A stretch of DNA of 44,259 bases. Source: Actinomycetota bacterium. GTDB lineage: Bacteria > Actinomycetota > Actinomycetes > Streptosporangiales > Streptosporangiaceae. This document shows, in pieces, positions 22,213 through 30,496 of the stretch. The position numbers were made by a program, and so were the translations under genes. The stretch lies in the NCBI GenBank assembly GCA_027314515.1, contig DAHVAR010000109.1, positions 1 to 44,259 of the forward strand, given 5' to 3'. The notes under the pieces were generated by a model. That model was given only the letters and a program-made list of their open reading frames with translations, was not told the origin of the DNA and searched no databases. Each line of letters starts with the position of its first letter. The first letter of the stretch is position 1.

Positions 22213-24864
22213 CTATGCCTTCATTGGCTGGAGCTTGGCGAGCAGTTCCATGACGCCGTCGTCTGGGAGATCTAGTTCTGGTGCGGCATGGAAGTGATAC
22301 GACACCCAGCGAACTGACTGTTCGCCCAGGCGGCCGTAGAAGTAGCAAGCTTCCTGGCCCGAGGGGTCAGAGTGGACCTGAATGAACGGCACCAATTCAA
22401 GCGTGCGGCTGCTTCCGTCGCTAAGCAAGTAGAGGCGCGAAGCATCCAGGGCTTCAGGAACTTGGATATGTTTCCTGCGGAAAGCCGGATTCGGGCCCTT
22501 AAGGATAGCGGCGGTCAGATCAAAGAGGCCCCGCGAACGTGTCATCGGGCCAGGTTTCAGCAAGATCCACGGTTCGAATGACCAGCCGAGAACGGCATGG
22601 GTTCTCTCCAGCAGTTTGTGCAGATCGCCAAGTCGCTCTTTGTTAAGGTAATCACTGGCGATACCGCCGTGCCCGATCCAATTATTACGGCGGTCCAGGG
22701 CGTCACGAAGGACGCCACTCAGCGCAGGCGCGATGAGGGCCTCGACCAGATCGGTGTCCGTGGCGGCGAACAACGCGCAACAGCGGTCAACGCCGTCCTC
22801 ACTCCCCAGCATGCTCCGGATGGTCCGGGCAAGCCTTTCCCGGAGTTCGACCCATGTTCCGAAGGTGACTCTCTCCAGTTTGAGCGGCTCATTCGTACCG
22901 CCACCAAACCATGCGGCCCGATTGTCTGTCAGCAGTTGTGCATCTGCGAGGCAGCCGCTGAGCAGCACCGTCACGGTGAACTGAGCTAGCGCTTCGAAGA
23001 ATTTGAGCAGGCTGTCGAGCTTCGCCGCGGGCTCCGGCTCGCCTTCGTAGTGCCACAGCAGCGACGCGAGCGGGAAAGGAAGGGTCTCGGACCACGGAGC
23101 CAGGTCTTCCTCCGCAGAGCGGTAAGTACGCACGGCTTTCAGCGCATCCAGCACTTCCTCTGCGTTCGCGGGCCGCTCATCTGGCTTCTCCGCCAGCATT
23201 CGCCTGATCACCTGGTTCAGGCTGCGTGGGAGATCCGGCCGTGCTGCGTTCAGCCGAGCGGCAGCAGCTCCTGGCCCACGAGCAGGGCGCTCGCCGACAA
23301 GCGCCTCGAACAACACTGCCCCGAGGGAGTACAGATCGCTCCGCGCGTCGAATGGCAGTCCCGCAAGCTGCTCGGGGGCAACGTACGCTTCCGTCGTAGG
23401 CGGCAGGCCTGCCGGGCCAAGCGCCTCATCCCGTGAGACAGCCGAGTCAAAATCCCCCAGATGCGCTACCTGACGCTCATCTAGCCAGATGTTTGCGGGG
23501 CCCAGGTCACGGTGGATCAGGCCGAGTCTGTGGACATGAGCCAGTGCCCGCGCTAGCTGGCGGCCCATGCGCATGACGTCATCAGCTGATAGCGGCTTCC
23601 CGCGTTCAGCGCGCTTGGCGAGGTACTCCCTGAGGGTCCCTCCGGAGAGGAAATCGAAGACCAGATATTCGACTCCCCCAACGAGTCCCCAGTCGTGCAA
23701 AGTGACGACGTTATCGTGCGTGCTCGCCGGCGCCAGCGCCTCCGCTTCTCGTCGAAGTCCCACTGGCCCAGTTCGCTCTCCTGTCGGCTTGACCAGAGCC
23801 AAGGCCACCCGGCGCGGCACCATGATGTCCTGCGCCAGATAAGTGCGCTTGCGATCTCCTTCTCCCAACAAGCGAATGATCTTGTAGCGGCCAGCGAATA
23901 TAGAGCCCGGCTTGACCTCGACCTGCGGACCCGCCCCCGGGGAGAGGACAGAGTCGACGTCCCCGCCGTGGCGGCGGATCTCGTTTATCCGGTCGGCGAC
24001 ACCCACTGCGGACGAGGGCCGGTCATCCGGGGAGGAGGCTACGAGAGTGGCAAGCAGATCATGAAAGGCAGGCGGCAGGTCGGGACGGCGCTCGCGGACG
24101 ATCGCCGGGTCGCCGGACGCCAGTTCTCCCAGCGCGAGAAAGATCAGCACCCGGCCCAGTGAATACAGATCAGAGCGCGGGTCGACCGGACCGCCATGGC
24201 GGTCCTCTGGAGAGGCATAGTCTGCCGAGACAACCGGGCGTGGCCCAGCTTCACCATCCCCCAGGACCGCTGAGTCGAAGGCCCCGAGCTTCGCCTTCTG
24301 GCGATCACTTAGCCAGATGCTGTGCGGTGCCACATCGCGGTGGATGACACCTGCGGCGTGGATCTGTGCCAGCGCACCGGCGATCTGCCGACCATGCCGG
24401 ACGACCATGTCAGGCGGGACGAGTTCTCCTGCAACGACCGCACGCTCAACACGCTCGGCGAGCGTTCCGCCATTGAGATACTCGAAGACGAGATATTGGA
24501 CAGGACCATCCACGTCGTAGTCATAGAAAGCGACGATGTGGGTATGGTTCTTGACGCGGGAGAGCAGATTGGCTTCTCGCTTCAGTCCATCTAAATCAAG
24601 CGCCGCTACCTGCGGTTTGACAACCGAGAGTGCCACCAGGCGATCCCCGACCCTGACATCCTCAGCGAGATAGGTCCATCTACGGCGACCCTCGCCGAGG
24701 CGACGCTCAACGCGATACCGACCGGCGAAAAGCTGCCCTGGCTCTAGCTCGCCCGCGGCTTCGGCCACACCTTGACCCATCTCACCCTGCCCGCGATATG
24801 GCTCCATCGTGCCATGATCAACGTCGTTGGTCACCACCCCTGAGGCGATGCGCGCTGCCAGCAT
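22213..24864 (-). CDS. Tandem protein kinase with C-terminal HEPN-like domain
   Basis: An 883-aa cytosolic protein in three parts. Kinase domain 1 (residues about 48-300) has a P-loop and Lys83, but its catalytic loop reads HRDVAPHSI (Asn replaced by Ser) and DFG is AFD, so it is probably a pseudokinase. Kinase domain 2 (about 325-580) keeps Lys359, HRDLGPANI (Asp453, Asn458) and DFD (Asp471). The last 300 residues are helical then beta-rich. They hold LDRRNNWIGHGG, an R726-N-x4-H732 motif as in HEPN ribonucleases. No membrane segment is seen. No clear SD precedes the ATG and several in-frame starts exist. The gene is intact among defence relics. A kinase-gated RNase of abortive-infection type is my inference. 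Confidence 0.8.
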   Translation of the reverse strand: MLAARIASGVVTNDVDHGTMEPYRGQGEMGQGVAEAAGELEPGQLFAGRYRVERRLGEGRRRWTYLAEDVRVGDRLVALSVVKPQVAALDLDGLKREANLLSRVKNHTHIVAFYDYDVDGPVQYLVFEYLNGGTLAERVERAVVAGELVPPDMVVRHGRQIAGALAQIHAAGVIHRDVAPHSIWLSDRQKAKLGAFDSAVLGDGEAGPRPVVSADYASPEDRHGGPVDPRSDLYSLGRVLIFLALGELASGDPAIVRERRPDLPPAFHDLLATLVASSPDDRPSSAVGVADRINEIRRHGGDVDSVLSPGAGPQVEVKPGSIFAGRYKIIRLLGEGDRKRTYLAQDIMVPRRVALALVKPTGERTGPVGLRREAEALAPASTHDNVVTLHDWGLVGGVEYLVFDFLSGGTLREYLAKRAERGKPLSADDVMRMGRQLARALAHVHRLGLIHRDLGPANIWLDERQVAHLGDFDSAVSRDEALGPAGLPPTTEAYVAPEQLAGLPFDARSDLYSLGAVLFEALVGERPARGPGAAAARLNAARPDLPRSLNQVIRRMLAEKPDERPANAEEVLDALKAVRTYRSAEEDLAPWSETLPFPLASLLWHYEGEPEPAAKLDSLLKFFEALAQFTVTVLLSGCLADAQLLTDNRAAWFGGGTNEPLKLERVTFGTWVELRERLARTIRSMLGSEDGVDRCCALFAATDTDLVEALIAPALSGVLRDALDRRNNWIGHGGIASDYLNKERLGDLHKLLERTHAVLGWSFEPWILLKPGPMTRSRGLFDLTAAILKGPNPAFRRKHIQVPEALDASRLYLLSDGSSRTLELVPFIQVHSDPSGQEACYFYGRLGEQSVRWVSYHFHAAPELDLPDDGVMELLAKLQPMKA

Positions 24865-25241
24865 GCGGTCGGTTCCAGCCTGCCGCGACGGGTGACGGTC
24901 CAGCCATTAGGAGATTGTGCCTGACCGCAGCATGATAGTTGGCGCTTTCCCGGTTCCGGCGACGCTATGGTCGGCGAGGACAGTCAGGGCGGAAACCCGA
25001 ATGTTCTCTTCCACGCCGCCGCGGGGGTTTACCAGGCCGGAAGATGCCCTCGGCATCCAGCCGGTCCAGGCAAGTGCGCTCCGTCCGCTCGGACAGTGGG
25101 ATGTGGCGACCAGTTCCGCTGCCGCAAGGATCGAGCGATCTCCGGGCACGGTTACCGCCTCTCGCCACCATCAGCGACATGCCTGCACCATGAGGCGCAA
25201 GACGGCCGAGCGGGTCAACACGGACCGCAGGGCGGTCGCGC
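24865..25241. other. Intergenic region upstream of kinase gene
   Basis: No gene is firmly supported. An 80-codon minus-strand frame (24907-25149) contains SGLVNPRGGVEENIRVSALT and VLADHSVAGTG, which looks more protein-like than random but matches no family I know. It could be an upstream partner of the kinase or another relic. No clear promoter was found for the kinase gene. Confidence 0.35.
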
Positions 25242-25430
25242 ATGGGCGCCGACGCTTCGCCAGGGACCCTTGACCCCGCCCTCAGCGAACGGCTGGCTTA
25301 CACGGCCGAAGAAGCAACGCTGATCCTCGGGATTGGCCGGGACCTGATCTATAACGGGATCCGGGTGGGACACCTTCGGTCGAAGAAGGCGGGCTCCCGC
25401 AGGATCACGCCGCGCCGCATACGATCCTGA
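25242..25430 (+). CDS. Excisionase-like helix-turn-helix protein
   Basis: A 62-aa protein with the HTH_17/Xis pattern: LAYTAEEATLILGIGRDLIY, then NGIRVGHLRSKKAGSRRITP. This is a MerR-like winged helix used by excisionases and small regulators of integrative elements. Homologues usually extend a little further after the RRITP wing, so the C-terminus may be trimmed. No integrase gene is intact nearby. It marks the remains of an integrative element between the kinase gene and the toxin-antitoxin pair. Confidence 0.65.
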   Translation: MGADASPGTLDPALSERLAYTAEEATLILGIGRDLIYNGIRVGHLRSKKAGSRRITPRRIRS

Positions 25431-25436
25431 GCATGC

Positions 25437-25829
25437 TCACCGGGGAGCTACGACGCGGTGCCCTAGTGCCGCGGCAGCCTCGGCCATCCGCTGGTCGTAG
25501 GTGATAATCGCTGCCAGGTCCCGGCCGAGCCTTCCAGCAGTTGCAAGATGTATGGAATCCAGCGACCGCAACTCGGCCGGCAACAACGCCGCGGCTTCAT
25601 CAAGGACGGCCGTGCTGACGCGTACCAGATCCACGCGTGCCAGAACCTTTCGCCCGGCCGTGACCGCATCCTCGCCGCCCGGCAACAGCGCACGCAGAAC
25701 CTCGGCGCGTGCCAGTGAACTGGACACCAGCGGCCGGCGCCTGCGCAGATAACCGCGCAGCGCGGCCGACTCGTTCTCCCGGACAGCCAGTTTCACGATC
25801 GCAGAAGAATCCAGATAGGTCGCCGCCAT
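25437..25829 (-). CDS. VapC-family PIN-domain toxin
   Basis: A complete 130-aa PIN RNase. YLDSSAIVKL gives the first Asp (residue 7), ARAEVLRALL the conserved Glu, RSLDSIHLATA the third acidic residue, and ITYDQRM the fourth. All positions needed for metal binding are present, so it should be active. Its ATG overlaps the antitoxin stop by one base (TGATG), so it is translated by coupling. VapC toxins cleave tRNA or rRNA; the target here is unknown. Confidence 0.9.
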   Translation of the reverse strand: MAATYLDSSAIVKLAVRENESAALRGYLRRRRPLVSSSLARAEVLRALLPGGEDAVTAGRKVLARVDLVRVSTAVLDEAAALLPAELRSLDSIHLATAGRLGRDLAAIITYDQRMAEAAAALGHRVVAPR

Positions 25830-26104
25830 CAGCGCTCATCACGGCGCAGCCGCTCAAGTACGCCGGACGGAGGTTCAGCCCCAGACGGGAGCACTAGCGG
25901 CTCTGGCAGATCGTCCAGGTCAGCGCTCGCCGCCTCCACCTCGCCGGCGGCACGGAGGCGCTCTAGGGGACTGCCCTCAGGCAAAGGCGTCAGAAGCGCT
26001 ACCGGCCGGCCACGGTCGGTGATCTCGACTGTCTCTCCCCGCTCTACCAGGCGAAGTAGGACACTAGCCCGCTGGCGAAGCTCCCGAACCCCGACTGACA
26101 CCAT
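25829..26104 (-). CDS. Phd/YefM-type antitoxin
   Basis: A 91-aa protein starting SVGVRELRQRASVLLRLVER then GETVEITDRGRPVALLTPLP, the standard N-terminal DNA-binding fold of Phd/YefM antitoxins. The acidic, unstructured C-terminal part (ASADLDDLPEPLVLP) would wrap around the toxin. It is the first gene of the pair. A perfect palindrome directly touches the start codon, so the protein probably represses its own leaderless transcript. Confidence 0.9.
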   Translation of the reverse strand: MVSVGVRELRQRASVLLRLVERGETVEITDRGRPVALLTPLPEGSPLERLRAAGEVEAASADLDDLPEPLVLPSGAEPPSGVLERLRRDER

Positions 26105-26120
26105 GTGCTATTAGTAGCAC
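26105..26120 (-). promoter_or_regulatory. Palindromic operator/-10 region of the toxin-antitoxin operon
   Basis: GTGCTA-TTAG-TAGCAC is a perfect 6+4+6 inverted repeat immediately upstream of the antitoxin ATG. On the minus strand TACTAA within it fits a -10 hexamer and would start transcription at or next to the A of the ATG, giving a leaderless mRNA. Antitoxin binding here would block the polymerase. Confidence 0.6.
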
Positions 26121-26264
26121 GTAGCGTCGCACGATGCAAGTAATGATGTCAAAGCGCACCTGACCCTGATAGCCGGACTGCTAGCCATCCACCGCTACAG
26201 CCAGGCAGTGGCCAGCGAGGCGAAAGCCAAGAGCCTACGAGCTACGCGATGGCGACGATGCTGC

Positions 26265-27467
26265 CTACTTCGAGCACAACGACCCGTGCAAGGAGCGTTC
26301 GGGACGCCCAGCGCCGCACGTCTTAGCTCTGACAGAGATCAGCGACTGCAGGGTGCCGAATTCGCAGCTGGCCAGGACCAGGCCGGCGAGCAGGCAGAAG
26401 ATAACCTGGGAGAGCGTCAGCGCCTTCTGCGCCGAAATCGCGTATGCCGGACCGGCCGCGCATACCGTGACGCTGGCGACCAGACAGGCGGCGGACAGGC
26501 GCAATCCCCGGTCGGCCCTGCGCCGGCCGCGCTTTTCCCGGCTGCGCTTTTCCCGGCTGCGCCGCGCGGTCCCGCCGGGCTTTGCGCGCCGCTCCAGGCA
26601 AAGGGATGCTGCCAGCGCGGCCAGGCCGACGACGCAGGCGATCGCGATCGATGCGGGCCGGACACCCTCCCCAGGCACGACGAAGCCGCTCAGCGCGAGC
26701 GCCGGCAGCATCGAGCCGATCACGGCAAACGCGCACCAGCGGATATTCCGCATTCCGCACGCCCAGGTGAGCAGCCCGCCGAGGACGATCCCCATGCCGA
26801 TCATGGTCGCAACCACGATGATGAAAAGGTGCCGGTACGCGGTGAGGTCGTCCTCTTCGAACAGGCAGATGAAGGCCAGGCCCGGAAACAGCGCCCCTAG
26901 GACGCCAACCGAGCGGAGGCGGCCGATCGCCCCCGCGGAGTCGCGGCGGGCCTGCTCGCGGAGCTGGACGAGTGCGAGCGCCAGCGCGGCGCCGTAGAAT
27001 CCTGCCGCGACGATCAGGAAGAGGGTGTGGTACCAGCCGGCGAGGTCGTACCGGTGCGGCGCAGGGAAGGTCCAGTCCAGCGGGGCGGTCGGGCTGGACA
27101 GGTCGTATACCTCGATTCCGGCCCCGACCACCACTCCGAGGATGCCGCCGCCGGCGGCGAAGGCGGCCTGAAGCCAGCTCTTCCGCAACCGGCCCAGGTC
27201 CACGGACCGAAGCAGCGAGTACGCGAGCAGCGGCAGGAGAATGCCGTCGCCGATGGTCGCGGCGCGGAAAGTGTAAAGCCCAGGCAGGCGCATCCGCCCG
27301 AAGCCCAGGAGATAGAACACGTTGAGCGCGAAGAAGCCGAAGGCGAAGACCGTGCAGGCGGCGATGGCTCCCTGGCTCCAGGGCCGGAAGATCCTGGCGT
27401 GCCGGACCACAGAGAAGGATTTAGCCGGAAACAAACCCCTGAGCCGTTGCGATTCTAGGCGCAGCAA
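26265..27467 (-). CDS. Polytopic membrane protein of unknown function
   Basis: A 400-aa protein with about ten hydrophobic segments, for example IAACTVFAFGFFALNVFYLL, WLQAAFAAGGGILGVVVGAG, LFLIVAAGFYGAALALALV and HLFIIVVATMIGMGIVLGG. A basic loop near residue 310 contains a tandem SREKR duplication encoded by repeated CGGCTGCGCTTTTCC. The last 30 residues are hydrophilic. No transporter or enzyme signature was recognised and no ribosome site is obvious, so the first codons are uncertain. It stands alone. Confidence 0.6.
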   Translation of the reverse strand: MLRLESQRLRGLFPAKSFSVVRHARIFRPWSQGAIAACTVFAFGFFALNVFYLLGFGRMRLPGLYTFRAATIGDGILLPLLAYSLLRSVDLGRLRKSWLQAAFAAGGGILGVVVGAGIEVYDLSSPTAPLDWTFPAPHRYDLAGWYHTLFLIVAAGFYGAALALALVQLREQARRDSAGAIGRLRSVGVLGALFPGLAFICLFEEDDLTAYRHLFIIVVATMIGMGIVLGGLLTWACGMRNIRWCAFAVIGSMLPALALSGFVVPGEGVRPASIAIACVVGLAALAASLCLERRAKPGGTARRSREKRSREKRGRRRADRGLRLSAACLVASVTVCAAGPAYAISAQKALTLSQVIFCLLAGLVLASCEFGTLQSLISVRAKTCGAGRPERSLHGSLCSK

Positions 27468-27485
27468 CTGAATTGCCTCGTTTCG

Positions 27486-27939
27486 CTAACGCAGTCTACC
27501 GTTATCTCGCGCGACCTCGGGCCGCGCCGCCCGCAGGGACGGACTACCCAGATCGACTCCTGCAAACCGGCTGTTGAGCCGGGCGGAACGACCAAGCGCC
27601 GCCAAGGTCACTGAGCGTACACGCACGCTGCAGCGACTTGCGGGTCGCCGAGTACATGTAGGGCCCATCGATGTCTCCGCGCTGAACAGTGCGACCCCAC
27701 GGTCCATGATGGTCCACCTGCTGATCGCCTGGCCGTCCGCCACCGCCTCGTCGAGTGCGCCCAGCGCCGTCAGTTGCCTCGACGCCGTTGCGGCCGAGGG
27801 CAATGCCGGCGCCGAGCTCGCGGACCTCCGGGAAGCGCTCGTGAACGCGGACCGTCCAGCCGTGTTGCGCAAGGGCGGTCGCAACGGCAAGGCCGGCGAT
27901 TCCCGCTCCTGAGATCTCAGCGTGTCGCGCAGCGGTCAC
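27486..27939 (-). pseudogene. FAD-dependent monooxygenase pseudogene
   Basis: The first frame encodes EISGAGIAGLAVATALAQHG, the GxGxxG FAD-binding start of aromatic hydroxylases (PHBH type), then VHERFPEVRELGAGIALGRN. The homology continues in a second frame (LTALGALDEAVADGQAISRW then TIMDRG) and partly returns to the first (YMYSATRKSLQRA). At least two frame changes are present. The remaining two thirds of the enzyme, including the GD(G/A)AH second FAD motif, are missing. Confidence 0.7.
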
Positions 27940-28127
27940 CAGACTCTCCCCAGCGTCATTCCTTCGAGCAGAGCCAACCTACGCGGAACATGCGATCAGC
28001 AAAAACGCATGGCCTCACACGCCGGTCTGCGCGGTGCTCGCCAGCCGGCCCGCTTGCCCGGTGACGTCGGCTGGCGCTGCGGATAGCCTGCTGGCACGAC
28101 CGCAGGAGCAGAGACAAGGACGAGAAC

Positions 28128-29519
28128 GTGAACGATGCGGCGACGGTGCCGGGCAGGCTCAGTGATCAGGTCGCGCTGATCACGGGCGGTGGCACCGGTA
28201 TCGGCGCCGCGACCGCTAGGCGCCTGGCAGCCGAAGGCGCCCGGGTCGCGGTGATCGGCCGGCGTCTGAAGCCGCTAGCGCAGGTCGCGGCCGCGATCGG
28301 CGATCGGCGATCGGCGATGCCCGTTTCAGCAGATGCTGCGTCGGCGGACGAGATGGCAGCCGTCATAGAGCAGGTCGGCGCGAGCTTTGGCCCGGTTAGC
28401 ATTCTCGTGGCCAATGCGGGCGGCGAAGGAGGCGGCACTGCAGCCGAGGTGAGCAACGCGGCGTGGCGGCGCAGCATGCGGGCCAACCTGGATACGTGCC
28501 TGGTCACCGCGCGCGCCTGCCTGCCGGACCTGATCACGACGGGCGGCTCCGCGGTCGTGGTCTCATCGCTGGCCGGGCTGGCAGCCTCGCCGGAGTCGGT
28601 CGGCTACGTCACCGCCAAGCACGCGCTCATCGGGCTGACCCGGTCCATAGCCCGCGACTTCGGCCCGCGCGGCGTCCGAGTGAACGCGGTATGCCCCGGC
28701 TGGATACGCACGCCCATGGCGGACGCTGAGATGGATCAGCTAGCCGCGCTACGCGGCCTCCCGGATCGCGAGGCTGCGTACCAGCTGGCGACCTCGCAGG
28801 TCCCACTCCGGCGACCCTGCAGCCCCGATGAGGTTGGTGACGGGCGGACGATCTCGGCCGAGGCCGCCGTGCACCTGCCGCAGGTTGTGCCCACCAAGAT
28901 CATCGCGGTTCACCTCAACCATCGCAGTCGGGTCGCGGAGTTCGGCGCGACCCTGCCGCCGGCCCCCACCTACTTCCAGAAGCCAACGTCTGCGCTGGTC
29001 GGGCATGGTGGCGCAGTCGTCCGGCCAGCCAACTGCCAGTACCTCAACTACGAGGGTGAGATCGCCATCGTCATCGGCCGGACCTGCCGGAACGTCGCGC
29101 AGGCAGATGTCGGTGCCTACCTAGCCGGCTACACCGTCGCCAACGACTTCGGCCTGCACGATTTCCGGGACACCGATGCCGGGTCGATGCTGCGGGTGAA
29201 GGGCTCGAACACGATGGCACCGCTCGGTCCCGGCCTGGTGACGGACTGGGACTTCCGCGGGAAGGGGCTCCGCACGTACGTCAACGGGACGCTGGTGCAG
29301 GACCTGTCTGGCACGCCGGCGAACTCCCGGCCGGTCAAGCCGGGCGACGTAGTCGAAGTGGAAGCCGATGGCCTCGGCCTCCTGCGCAACCACGTGGCCG
29401 AAGGCCCGCTGCCGGTCTCGGTGGAGCTCGGCGCGCAGCCGTCCGAGAGCGAGGAAGTCGTCTCCACGGCGCTCGGCGGCGACTGGGAGTTCCGCGGCAT
29501 CCGGCCACCGCGCCGGTAA
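28128..29519 (+). CDS. SDR fused to fumarylacetoacetate hydrolase-family domain (deletion-born chimera)
   Basis: A 463-codon open frame starting at GTG with GGACGAG upstream. Residues 1 to about 235 are an SDR: ITGGGTGIGAATARR, VANAGGEGG, Ser in VVSSLAG, and YVTAK; it stops at PDEVGD, before the last strand and C-terminal helix. Residues from about 240 are an FAH domain: HLPQVVPTKIIAVHLNH, YLNYEGEIAIVIG (metal-binding Glu pair), GYTVANDFGLHDFR and RVKGSNTMAPLGP. The FAH part also lacks a segment between LVQD and LSGTPANSR. Both joins are in frame. Either domain may be impaired. It is followed by a broken flavin oxidoreductase gene. Confidence 0.75.
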   Translation: MNDAATVPGRLSDQVALITGGGTGIGAATARRLAAEGARVAVIGRRLKPLAQVAAAIGDRRSAMPVSADAASADEMAAVIEQVGASFGPVSILVANAGGEGGGTAAEVSNAAWRRSMRANLDTCLVTARACLPDLITTGGSAVVVSSLAGLAASPESVGYVTAKHALIGLTRSIARDFGPRGVRVNAVCPGWIRTPMADAEMDQLAALRGLPDREAAYQLATSQVPLRRPCSPDEVGDGRTISAEAAVHLPQVVPTKIIAVHLNHRSRVAEFGATLPPAPTYFQKPTSALVGHGGAVVRPANCQYLNYEGEIAIVIGRTCRNVAQADVGAYLAGYTVANDFGLHDFRDTDAGSMLRVKGSNTMAPLGPGLVTDWDFRGKGLRTYVNGTLVQDLSGTPANSRPVKPGDVVEVEADGLGLLRNHVAEGPLPVSVELGAQPSESEEVVSTALGGDWEFRGIRPPRR

Positions 29520-29524
29520 GGTGC

Positions 29525-29551
29525 GGTCAGTGAGGTCAGTGAGGTCAGTGA
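29525..29551 (+). repeat. Three tandem 9-bp repeats before a GTG start
   Basis: GGTCAGTGA is repeated three times without interruption between the chimera stop codon and the GTG of the next frame, and a fourth partial copy contains the start region. The GAGG parts provide possible Shine-Dalgarno sequences. The array would be prone to slippage that alters spacing to the start. Confidence 0.7.
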
Positions 29552-29552
29552 G

Positions 29553-30496
29553 GTGAGCGCGGCCGAAGGCCAACCCCCACGGATGTGCCTCATCCTCAGC
29601 GAGAACTGGACGATGACCTCCGCGCGCGACCTGCCCGCTCTGGTGCGCTGGGCCCGCGAGGCCGAGGACGCTGGCTTCGACTCGGTCATGATCAGCGAGC
29701 ACATCGTGCTCGGGCCGTCGGCCGGAACCAGCGGAGTCATGGGCAACCCACGGGACTACGCGCTGCCGGCAATCAGGATCCGGCCACGCCCTGGCCCAGC
29801 TCGCTTGTGCTGCTGTCAGCCATCGCAGCCGTGACCGAGCGGATCCGCCTGGTGGCAGGCGCTGTTATCGCCCCGCTCCGCCATCCGCTGGTACTCGCGC
29901 GGGAGCTCGGCTCGCTCGACCTGCTCAGCGGCGGCCGTCTCGTCGTGCTTCCGACTGTGTCCTGGCTCGAGGAGGAGTATGAGGCGCTCGGCGTGCCGTT
30001 CCGTTCCCGTGGCGACCTGCTTGACCAGCACCTGCAGTCGTGGGCGGTGCTGTGGCGGGACACCCCAGCCAGCTTCGAGGGTGCGCACTACGCGTTCCGC
30101 GACGTTTACTTCGAGCCCAGGGCGTTCCGCCCAGCTGGACCGCAGCTATGGCTCGGCGGCGCGGGCATGCACCGGCGGATGACCGAGCGGATCGTGACGT
30201 ACGGCGATGGCTTCAACCCGCTCGGCCGACCGACGGCAGATGAGATGCAGCGGCTGCGCGCGGCGATGGCCGCAGCCGGGCGCGACATGGCCAGCCTCGA
30301 GCTTGTCGGCGGCACGCGCGCCGTGTTCCGCGACGCGACCAGCACGGCCGACATTGGCGAGGCGCTCGCAGCTATCGAGCCACAGATCGAGGCCGGCTTC
30401 AGCACCTTCTGCATCAAGCCTTCCCAGTTCACCGACGATCCGATGGAAGTCGGCGCGTTCTGCCAGCAGGTGATCCGCCGAGTCGATCGCCTGTAG
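29553..30496 (+). pseudogene. Luciferase-like (LLM) flavin-dependent oxidoreductase, single-base frameshift
   Basis: N-terminal frame: ARDLPALVRWAREAEDAGFD then SVMISEHIVLG, the usual LLM-class beginning. After ALP near 29768 the homology continues in the next frame as NQDPATPWPSSLVLLSAIAA, RLVAGAVIAPLRHPLVLARE and LGSLDLLSGGRLVV, up to a complete C-terminus. Adding one G at a GG doublet near 29768 restores a normal protein of about 315 aa. It is either a recent pseudogene or a sequencing error. LLM enzymes are F420- or FMN-dependent monooxygenases or reductases. The pairing with FAH and SDR domains upstream suggests an aromatic or terpenoid catabolic operon. Confidence 0.75.

Noticed and set aside
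26190-26300. Possible integrase N-terminal fragment near the toxin-antitoxin promoter
   Set aside because: A short frame (DGDDAAYFEHNDP) vaguely resembles integrase N-termini, but similarity is too weak and no catalytic domain follows.
29525-29551. CRISPR-like array
   Set aside because: Three 9-bp units with no spacers; it is a simple tandem repeat. No CRISPR array or cas gene was found elsewhere in the window.
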